64,000 bases of DNA from Siphonodentalium dalli. Lineage: Eukaryota; Mollusca; Scaphopoda; Gadilida; Siphonodentaliidae. The notes under the pieces are model-generated. The model ran no database searches, was not told the DNA's origin, and was given only the letters and a program-made list of their open reading frames with translations. Position numbers and translations under genes: made by a program. The stretch lies in the NCBI GenBank assembly GCA_032622095.1, contig CP136067.1, positions 119,153,281-119,217,280 on the forward strand, written 5' to 3'. Positions within the stretch are counted from its first letter, which is position 1, and the number at the start of each line of letters is the position of its first letter. Positions 56,110 to 64,000 of this stretch are shown one piece after another.

Positions 56110-56829
56110 TATTACTGTACATAATTGCTCTGGATGAATCTGAGTTTTTATTATCACTGAATATTTGTGTCCAGTGTTGTTCGATCATGTTTGATTTGAA
56201 ATTTCGGATTTGAGGTTTCGTAAGAGAGGATTTGGGTTTTTTAATTGATTAATTCTGCAAAATGCACCGAATGTATTGACTGCAATGTCAAGGTTAAAAA
56301 CCGGTGCCAATCGCAAGTAAACAAAACAGGTCTGACCAGTACACGTGCGGTGTAATCAGTGGTGCAATGTGGACTAGTTTTGACTAATAATGCAGACAAT
56401 TGTAACTGAATTTACAAGAATTAATATGTCACTTGATGATTTATTTTATATATCATTTCACCACGTAGCCATTGATTAAAACATTATTAATTCACCCAAT
56501 TTCGTGATGTGGGTTACCGACGGAGAAATTGAAACTGAAAGTCACATTGATAAAACAAAACTTACCTTTTGTTTGTTTATTACATTTATTGTTATAAAAT
56601 ATAAATATAAAAACTAATAAATATTCACCATACTATCATACTAGGTGAGGGGGATTCACAACTCTGAAACAAAATTACCCCCATACATGCAGATGGACAT
56701 AATTTAAAAAAACAAGAGCCACCATAAAATTTAGTAATAATATATTTTTTCCCAATAACTTCACCAGAAAGTTCTGTTGGCTGGGGTGGCGACATTCTCT
56801 CCTGTCAGTATTTGGTGGAGGCAATGACG
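56110..56829. other. Intergenic sequence without recognised features
   Basis: Nothing identifiable on either strand. Confidence 0.35.
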
Positions 56830-56832
56830 TTA

Positions 56833-57530
56833 GTGTCGGCGCACACGATCCCGATTGTGCTCGGTTAAATCCGGCTGCCGGATAAATCGGGCCCGATAAA
56901 ATCGGGGGTGGGGGGGGGGGGGATCAGCGCACACGAGCCGGATTTTCACTCTGGTCATATGCATGCTATGGCCACTGCAGTATATATAGCCAACTGGTGT
57001 GGTCAGTCTATGTAGCCAGTCATTATAGCTAGTCATGGTGGTTTATATTAATAATTTCTAAAGACTAATATTTATTAATAATAAATTAAATAAATATATT
57101 AATTTTATAATATATTGAGGTCACGAGCAATAGCCGTAAACTGGCGTATATACTAGACCTTTCCACAGCTGCCGTCCTCTTGTTGCGATTATTATACAGG
57201 CATCCATTTTCTGCCCACAGGTCTACCAGCCGTTGTTCCTTGTCGATCGATCAGAATTCTTGATTTAATTTCGAATAGCGGTCGCCGCTAACTATTCCGA
57301 CATTTTGAGTGAGGTTTTGGTCATGTAACGGTCATGTGACAAGCAAAACACGCGCGTTGCCATCGTCACGAGCCGGATTTTCCTGATGAAATCAAACTCA
57401 GTTTGATCAGTCCGATTAAATCGGATCCGACAAAATCCGCTACATTGTAATGCGCACACGGTCCCGATTTTTCCCGATTTATCCTGCAGCCAGATTAATC
57501 GGGGACAATCGGGATCGTGTGCACTGACAC
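56833..57530. mobile_element. TTA-flanked non-autonomous element (Harbinger-like target), 698 bp
   Basis: The left end GTGTCGGCGCACACGATCCC is inverted at the right end (GGGATCGTGTGCACTGACAC). The relation continues inward through ATAAATCGGG for about 75 bp. Flanked by TTA on both sides (56830-56832 and 57531-57533), the TWA target of PIF/Harbinger. No transposase inside. The diverged GATTGCGATGTCGTCG region just downstream (57545-57720) is compositionally similar. Confidence 0.8.
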
Positions 57531-57533
57531 TTA

Positions 57534-58330
57534 GTCATATTAGTGAACCTTCATACGACCACGATTCAATCGTAAGTGTAGGAATCGGGCCCGACGAAAT
57601 CGTGAATAGTTTGTTCACACGATTGCGATGTCGTCGTAGATGATGATATCGTGGGTTGTTCGTAAGCATGTGATCGACTACCCTACGATCATTCCAGCTA
57701 CGGTGTTATTTGAATCTCAAATACGATCTTAATCAAATTACTCTGGTTATTAAAACAGCCCTACATCATATTTATATATGAAATAAGCCAGCAGTGCTCT
57801 TACGGTCACGGCAACACGCTGGAAAATAACACGAATAAGCCAACTCATGACACCAGATTTATGTTCCTTATTTTTCGTTTTCACTGTGGCCCTTCCTATC
57901 CAACGGAATAAGTCCAATATAAACCTATATGAATATTTATGTCCAATGTGAACCTATATGAATATTTAGGTCTAATATGAACCTATTTGTACGTGGATAT
58001 GTTGAAAATTATAAATAATGTCGTGTAAAACTTTGTAACAGATCCTCGTACAAATACGCACATAATCAACCTATATTGTGCAAATTGAATAGATTCATAT
58101 TGGACTATTTTATTCTCAAATAAGCAGATAATGCACTCATCCGTTATTCCATTTTATGGCGCGGGCGACAGTGAAAGCACATTTTAAACAACATACACCC
58201 GATAAGTCGTGAGTTTGTTTATTTGTCTCACTCTCCTCACATAAGGAACCTGTTATGAAGCCATAGAGTCGATAATGTGACTAAAACGCTCTCATTTTCA
58301 GTTTATTGTTGACTCAAAATGAGGCGACTC
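57534..58330. other. Intergenic sequence with a short tandem repeat
   Basis: 57908-57990 holds three units of TCCAATATGAACCTATATGA, then ATATTTA. No gene. Confidence 0.5.
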
Positions 58331-59011
58331 TGTAAATAGTAAGATTTATGGCGATTTTAAAGGCACGTGCGGCCTTAGTTGTCGAAAATATTCATATTTG
58401 TTCCAATCACCGTAAACAGAAAAACATTAAAACGCATTCAGTTTCGTTCATATATACCATGACCATCTCGTAAACAGCATGTTATCATACAGATTTACTA
58501 TATTTTACCTAAGCAAGAGCCCGATTGTGTTACAGAATACAACACAATGCTGCTGGCTAATCACACACAAATGGCATAAACGCTCTTTATTCGTTCCATA
58601 TCAGGAATTCACCCACAAAGAACGCTCTTTATGTTTACCATCATAATATAAACAAACACCAGAAAAGTAACTTTTTATGCCTTTGTTTACATAACAATGG
58701 TAAAAAATATGACAATAACATACTGTTTATGCGATATTTCATATTTGTATACGGACAAAGTCTGTCTACATTTTGATGTTCTTTCTGTTTGTGGCGGTTT
58801 TTGACGGGTGGAAATATTTTCACAGGATACCCACCGCCAAGGCCAACCGTACCTTTAATGGGTAAATACGATGAACTATTCATATAATATTTAGCACGTT
58901 TTATTCCGTATCCCACAATACTTAATCACATCCGGATTCCACCAAGGTTACATGTATATTTTGGAATCAACAATAGATCATGAAACGAAACGAAACAGTC
59001 AAAACATGACA
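58331..59011 (-). repeat. 3' LTR, split by a TTAA-flanked insertion
   Basis: 58331-58360 and 58855-59011 together match the 5' LTR. It is preceded on the minus strand by the purine tract AAAGAAGGAAGAGA (59012-59025), the expected polypurine primer for plus-strand synthesis. Confidence 0.9.
58361..58854. mobile_element. TTAA-flanked MITE inside the LTR, 494 bp
   Basis: Left end AGGCACGTGCGGCC after TTAA (58357). Right end GGCCAACCGTACCT before TTAA (58855). The termini are imperfect inverted copies. The intact LTR has a single TTAA at this position, so the four bases were duplicated on insertion. Confidence 0.9.
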
Positions 59012-59087
59012 TCTCTTCCTTCTTTAGGAGAGAAAAATAAAATAAAAATTACAATGCATATAACATGTCAACAGTCAACACAATGTT

Positions 59088-59888
59088 TCACTGGGGTTCA
59101 AATCCACAAACATATTCCCGCATGTATGACGGCTTACTGTGAACTCTGCTCGGGTACCTTTTATCGTGAGTTATCTGAACATTAATAGGAGATTGGATGA
59201 TATCTGGTAAGATTTGAGAACCTCCGTTACAAGAACTTGAAGGAATAAAGTGTTCCAATGGATCCCACTCATCTTCAATTTCACGAGGTTCATCAGGGAT
59301 TGACACTGGTAAGAAGTGAGAACTGTTTCTCGTCTTCACCTCTTTTCCCCTTTGAGCAATTACCATAGAACCTTTTTTATGAATACCTGGAATGGATTTG
59401 GATCGAAAGAGGGTTTAAATTTACCGCCTTTCTTTGTTTTGATTAAGACTTTATCTCCAACTTCCATAGTGGATGTTCGGATAACTCTTCTTTTCTCAGC
59501 TAATGTTTTCATTTTTTCCTTTGACTGTTTGTCTTTATCTGATATCTCACGTTTTTCAACAGGAGACACTGAAATTTGGGGCAATTTAGTTTTCAAAGGG
59601 CGTCCAAGGAGGATTTCGGAGGGTGGAGCTCCAGTTGAAGAATGTGGGGTACTCCGGTAATTTCGGAGGAAAGCATAAAGTGCTTGCCGCCAACAACGGT
59701 TTTCCAATTGAGCTGTTTGACACACCTTCTTTAAAGGTCGCATGAAAGACTCTGCTTCACCATTTGCCTCAGGCCATAAAGGTGCACTTTGAAATGGTGT
59801 GCCACTATCACTGCGAACTACTGCCGGGATGCCATGTGTCGAAAATACACGATCTAACTTTGGAATGACAGACTGTGCAGACGTGCTA
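59088..59888 (-). pseudogene. gypsy pol: integrase C-terminal part with deletion and frameshift
   Basis: After the frameshift the core continues with VVRSDSGTPFQ (second Asp). It jumps straight to LWPEANGEAESFMRPLKK (third acidic residue), so roughly 15-20 residues normally between these are missing. LYAFLRNYRSTPHSSTGAPP and the SH3-like VGDKVLIKTKKGGKF follow. Another frameshift near 59375 moves the C-terminus (SMVIAQRGKEVKTRNSSHF) to the frame ending at 59088. Confidence 0.88.
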
Positions 59889-60712
59889 CTACAAATTTCG
59901 ACTGTAGTCGTCGATAATTACGAGGAGATACTGACCACATGGCAAAGGTCCGAATAAATCAATGCTTATTTCTGTCCATATTTCTGATGGGAGTGGGGTC
60001 ATTTGCAGTGGTTCTCGTGGAATTTTGTTGGTTACAGATTGACACGCACAACAGGTTTTAACATGACTTTCGACAAAGTTGTCTATACCTGGGAACCATA
60101 CTTTCTCCCGTAACAATGCTTTGGTTTTATTTATTCCCTGGTGACCCTCATGAGCAAGAGATACAGCTTTGTCATGTAGTGACTGGGGTAATACAATTTT
60201 ACTGCCCTTTAACAAAACACTTTCAATGTGAAGAGAAAGTTCTGTATGTATTTTCTTGTATGGTATAATTTCTCCAGAGGCCTGGTCCCAGTTACCAGAA
60301 TGATAAACATTAATTACTTGACTTAAAACCTCATCTTTTACGGTTTCTATTTGAATTTCAGAAAGAGCAAGGGCTTTAGGAACAGCATTTGAAATAATTT
60401 TATTTATGTACTCATCTGTCCGACTAACTGGAGAACATGTATACTTTAAAGGATGTCTTGACATGTAGTCGGCAGGATTATTGATGCCTTTCTGGTACTT
60501 GAGTGTGAATTGAAAAGCTTGTAGCCTAAGAGACCAACGCTCAAGTCTGGATGGTAAGTTAGCTTGTACTTTACCAAAAAGGCCCAAAAGGGGTTTATGA
60601 TCTGTAAAAACAGTAACTGAGTTGCCGACAACATACAACGAAAAATGTTCGAGGCCCCATACTACAGCTAATCCTTCGCGTTCTAACTGACTGTATCTCT
60701 GCTCAGTAGGGG
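59889..60712 (-). pseudogene. gypsy pol: RNase H C-terminus and integrase N-terminus
   Basis: Continues RNase H in a second frame (TEQRYSQLEREGLAVVWG; VTVFTDHKPLLGLF), then the integrase HHCC zinc finger (HEGHQGINKTKALL ... CCACQ). Next is the start of the catalytic core with its first Asp in WTEISIDLFGPLPCGQYLLV. It ends at a frameshift after DDYSR near 59890. Confidence 0.9.
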
Positions 60713-62463
60713 GATCGACTGCCGTACGAAGTTATTTTATCTGCTTGCACAAGGATTCCAGCTACTCCCACTGGAGATGCATCCACATATAATTCAGTTG
60801 CCTTATTTACATCAAAATATGACAATGTAGTTGGACTAGTTACATGAGATTTTATTTGGGAAAATGCTAACTCGTGTGATTTAGTCCACTCGAACTCCAC
60901 ATTTTTGTTCGTCAAATTTCTCAGTGGAGCAGTTAATGTGGACAAGTTTGGAATAAATCTTGCACACAAATTTAACATTCCCAACACACTTTGGACCTCT
61001 TGACGTGACTTTGGACTCGAGAGAGATTTAATGGCTTCTATTTTGCGTTTGTCCATTGACATGCCATTTGAGGAAAAATGTAAGCCATAAAAATCTATTG
61101 ATGACTGTTTGAATGAGCATTTTGGTAAATTTACTGTGAATCCATTCTGTCTCAAACATTCAAATGTTTTAATAAGATCAATGATATTTTGGGCCTCACA
61201 ATCTGAGAACACAAGAATATCATCTGAGAAATTGATTGCCGCCGGAATTGATTCCAACACTTGGTGCATGTGTTTCTGGGATATCTCTGAAGCTGTGTTG
61301 ACCCCGAAAAATAATCGTTTGTAACGAAATATACCTTTGTGTGTAATAAAAGTAGTGACTTGTCTTGATTCCTCATCAAGTTCAAATTGGTGAAAAAACT
61401 TTCTGAGATCGATCTTAGAGAAAACCTTCGCTCCATTTAATCTATGTACTATATCATCTACCGTTGGAGTGATATGTCGCTCGCGCTTTATGGCAGTATT
61501 GGGGACTCTCATGTCTACACAAATGCGGACATTTTCAGGGTCGTGAGGTTTTGGCACAATGACAACTGGGCTTATCCAATCTGTAGGTTCATTTACAGGT
61601 TCAATAATACCGTCCTTAAGTAAGGAGTCCAACTCTAAATCAACCTTTTTCCTAGTGTGGAATGGTATCCTTCTACATTGCTGCACAATAGGGTTAACAC
61701 TTGGGTCAACACAAAGCTTTACTTTACATTTGAAATATATTCCAACACCGTCAAACAATTGTGGGTGTTTCTCAACATATTTGGCAATATCAACATCATT
61801 CACCTTGCATGTATTAGCATATGCAATTTTGTCATCAACAATACAAGTATCAATCGGTTTATGCAGATTGTCTGCAAATTCAGCGTGATCAACAACACAT
61901 GTATCAGTAATTTTATGCAAATTATTTTGGTTTTCAGCGTTTAAATCAACAACATATGTATCAATAGGCGTGTGCAATTTTTTTGCCGTTTTTTGCCTTT
62001 TGGCATGATCAACAACGCTGGAATCATAATCATCAGGTTTATGCAAATTATCTGAAGTTTCAAATGAATTAGACTCAGTTTCGACAACATCAGCATTTGG
62101 AGCATGTACTATATCAGTTTCCTGTGAACTACATAAAGTAGATTTGATTTCACCGGCAATGTCAGGACAAATGGTTATCAAACCCAGCTGCTGTGATAAT
62201 GTACAACCTAGGAGTGTACATTTCCCTCTCTCGGTAACCGTGAATCTTGTAGGCACGGATTGATCCTTACATATTACAACACAGTCAAATTTCCCGATGA
62301 TTCGCAGTTGGTTGGAACCATAGGCGCTCACTTGTTTTGACGTCATAGACAATGTTGGCAGGGGTGAAAGTTTCTTATATGTGTCATAGTTCATCAAACA
62401 ACAAGATGCTCCTGAATCGGCAGTGGCTGTTATTTTGCACTGGTTGACATCGACTACGAACAC
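60703..62463 (-). pseudogene. gypsy pol: protease and reverse transcriptase, ends in RNase H frameshift
   Basis: The protease catalytic motif ADSGASCCL lies about residues 16-24 of this frame. A linker with a repeated phrase (see findings) follows, then reverse transcriptase with LDSLLKDGIIEPVNEPTDWI, FSKIDLRKFFHQFELDEE, FFGVNTA and catalytic FSDD (SDDILVFS). The RNase H start is YVDASPVGVAGILVQAD, and the frame then shifts near 60712 and stops. The frame is open upstream of the first M, so that M is not a true start; pol is probably expressed by read-through from gag. Confidence 0.9.
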
Positions 62464-62725
62464 AGGATGAACAACTATGTCTGATGTAATTCCGCATGAA
62501 AATACGTATTCGTCCGAGTCACTGTTTGAGTCGGCAGTGACATTGTTCGTGTTGAAATATTATTATTTTGCACCTCTTGATCGCTGATAATTATAGTTCG
62601 CAGATTTTTTTGTTTCACAACTTTGTGGGTTTGCGAATCGCGAGTCATAATTCTGGTTTGAAGATTGTCTGTTTTTGCATAACCTGGTAAAATGTCGTCC
62701 CGAACACACCGCACACCTGGTATTA

Positions 62726-63457
62726 CTAGTAATAGCGGGACCTCCGACCTCCCCTGTGTGGCCATTCGCCACCACAGCTGAAACACTGTCTGTTTGTCGA
62801 ATGATATTGTACTGGGTCACCAGATGACTTAAAATTGTCACTGAATTCTTGGGTGTCGTTGGATTTTTCCTTTACGTTATAGGCTTGTTGACTTTCTTTC
62901 ATGTTTTTAGTGTTTTCCTCTGTCAATTCCAAAGAACGAGCGTAAGTCAGCAATTGATCAAGGGTTAATGTGGGGTAGCCCAGTCCACGTTTTGTGACTT
63001 TGCCATTACAGCACCCTATGATGACTTGTGACTTTACCTCACCATCGCTGTCTGCAAACCCGCATGTGTTCGCCATTTGTTGTAGCCTAGAATGAAATTG
63101 TGTGAACGTTTCGATATCAGTTTGTTTTGCTTTTCGGAACTGAAATTTATTGATTTCCACATTTTGTTTGGGGTTGAAATAGTTCGATAATTTCGTGACT
63201 GCTTGAGTGAACACACCAACGGGATTAGCACCATCTGGTGGGGTTGGGTCAGGCGGCAAACTATCGTATATATCGTTGAGTTCGTCTCCGCCAAAGGTTA
63301 GCATTAGAGCCTTCTTTTGCCCGGCAACGTCGATTTTGTAGCCGGCGAATACATTGTCATTTAGGCGTCTAATCCACTTTTGCCATCTGAAATAAACGCC
63401 CTCCGAAGTGCAATCGAACCTTGGATAGTTTACGTTCGGTATCATACTCGCCGCCAT
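62726..63457 (-). pseudogene. gypsy gag, frameshifted in the zinc-knuckle region
   Basis: The ATG at 63457 abuts the LTR. Reads MAASMIPNVNYPRFDCTSEG, then a capsid-like region (FAGYKIDVAGQKKALMLTF; KFQFRKAKQTDIETF, FHSRLQQMANTCGF), reaching NRQCFSCGGEWPH. After that, about 62755, the frame shifts. The second zinc-binding half (CAVCSGRHFTRLCKNRQ) continues in another frame to about 62563. Gag forms the particle and packages RNA; this copy would be cut short in its nucleocapsid part. Confidence 0.88.
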
Positions 63458-63641
63458 TGTAAAATAGTAAGATTTATGGCGATTTTAATGGGTAAATACG
63501 ATGAACTATTCATATAATATTTAGCACGTTTTATTCCGTATCCCACAATACTTAATCACATCCGGATTCCACCAAGGTTACATGTATATTTTGGAATCAA
63601 CAATAGATCATGAAACGAAACGAAACAGACAAAACATGGCA
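63458..63641 (-). repeat. 5' LTR (184 bp), intact
   Basis: On the minus strand it starts TGCCATGTTTTGTCTG and ends CTTACTATTTTACA. It preserves the uninterrupted site GCGATTTTAATGGG. The following bases, TGGCGGCGAG (minus, from 63456), could be a tRNA primer-binding site, since tRNAs ending CGCCA pair with TGGCG. If so, the site overlaps the gag ATG. Confidence 0.9.
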
Positions 63642-63646
63642 GACTC

Positions 63647-64000
63647 TAATCAGATTATCTAACTAGGACCAATTATATTATTGTTCCATCTAAAAATCCA
63701 ATCCTCGTGCCAATAGGTTCAAATTTGGCCTAACTATTCACATAGTTTGAACGTCGCGTTTTATGCCCGTATTTTGGCAGGATATAGAGCATATTTTTCA
63801 CAAATATATACGCTCTATATGGGCCTAAACGCAACATTAAAAATAAGCCCGTATTATGCTTCTTTTCACGGGAGCAGGCTGTTTTTTTTTGCAAAAATGA
63901 GCACAATACGGACTTATTTTATAATTGCAGCAAAATAAGCTAATATTTGCATAATTTGAAAGCTGAACTACGCTCTATATGGACCTAATTACTCTGATTA
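63647..64000. other. Flank beyond the gypsy element
   Basis: CGCTCTATATGG(G/A)CCTAA occurs at 63811 and 63970, and GCCCGTATT(T/A)TG.. at 63764 and 63848. Too short to classify. Confidence 0.35.

Larger units (their letters stand above)
58331..63641 (-). mobile_element. Ty3/gypsy LTR retrotransposon, defective, 5.3 kb
   Basis: LTRs at 63458-63641 (5') and 58331-59011 (3', enlarged by an insertion), both starting TG and ending CA. A 5-bp target duplication GACTC lies at 58326-58330 and 63642-63646. Order on the minus strand is gag, protease, reverse transcriptase, RNase H, integrase: the gypsy order. The LTRs differ by about two substitutions and one base of length over 184 bp, so insertion was recent. 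At least four frameshifts and an integrase deletion prevent autonomous function. The domain sequences resemble the Mag/K02A2.6-type group. Confidence 0.93.

Overview
This is animal nuclear DNA: AT-rich, intron-containing and packed with transposable elements. The content (an L1/CR1-style LINE, a Ty3/gypsy element of the Mag/K02A2.6 type, hundreds of short non-autonomous DNA elements) suggests a marine invertebrate, most likely a lophotrochozoan. That taxonomic guess is inference, not something the sequence proves.

One host gene organises the left 39 kb. Read on the minus strand, six exons (39329-39215, 21931-21702, 18775-18640, 11802-11536, 3001-2881 and 884-662) join through GT..AG introns with every codon phase matching. 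They give a 363-residue polytopic membrane protein of the fatty-acid hydroxylase/sterol desaturase (membrane di-iron) superfamily, with the three expected histidine clusters: HRGLH, HKTHH and HDNHH. Everything else from 885 to 39214 is intron.

The most striking observation is at exon 5. A minisatellite of 99 head-to-tail 35-bp units (2976-6440, with no length change in the units checked) begins inside the coding sequence. Each unit is a copy of the last 9 bases of intron 4, including the splice-acceptor AG, plus the first 26 coding bases of exon 5. The spliceosome therefore faces a 3.5-kb ladder of near-identical acceptors. On the gene's strand the array is nearly free of stop codons in all three frames.

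The introns are colonised by short elements with inverted ends. At least twelve, in eight sequence families, sit between TTAA duplications (piggyBac- or Kolobok-type target). Others are a 1.6-kb hAT-type element with an 8-bp duplication, TA- and TTA-flanked elements, several foldback hairpins, and tandem-repeat elements of 121 bp, 17 bp and other periods.

From 39.9 to about 45.1 kb lies an apparently full-length LINE on the minus strand, with both ORFs intact (343 and 1141 aa). It sits about 550 bp upstream of the host start codon. From 45.6 to 49.9 kb is a large inverted repeat (two arms of about 1.3 kb) around a 1.6-kb degenerate tandem core. From 49.9 to 58.3 kb I see mostly repeats and unassigned DNA. 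From 58331 to 63641 is a Ty3/gypsy LTR element on the minus strand, with 184-bp LTRs and a GACTC target duplication. Its pol is broken by several frameshifts and an integrase deletion. Its left LTR carries a TTAA-flanked insertion, and the right LTR preserves the uninterrupted site.
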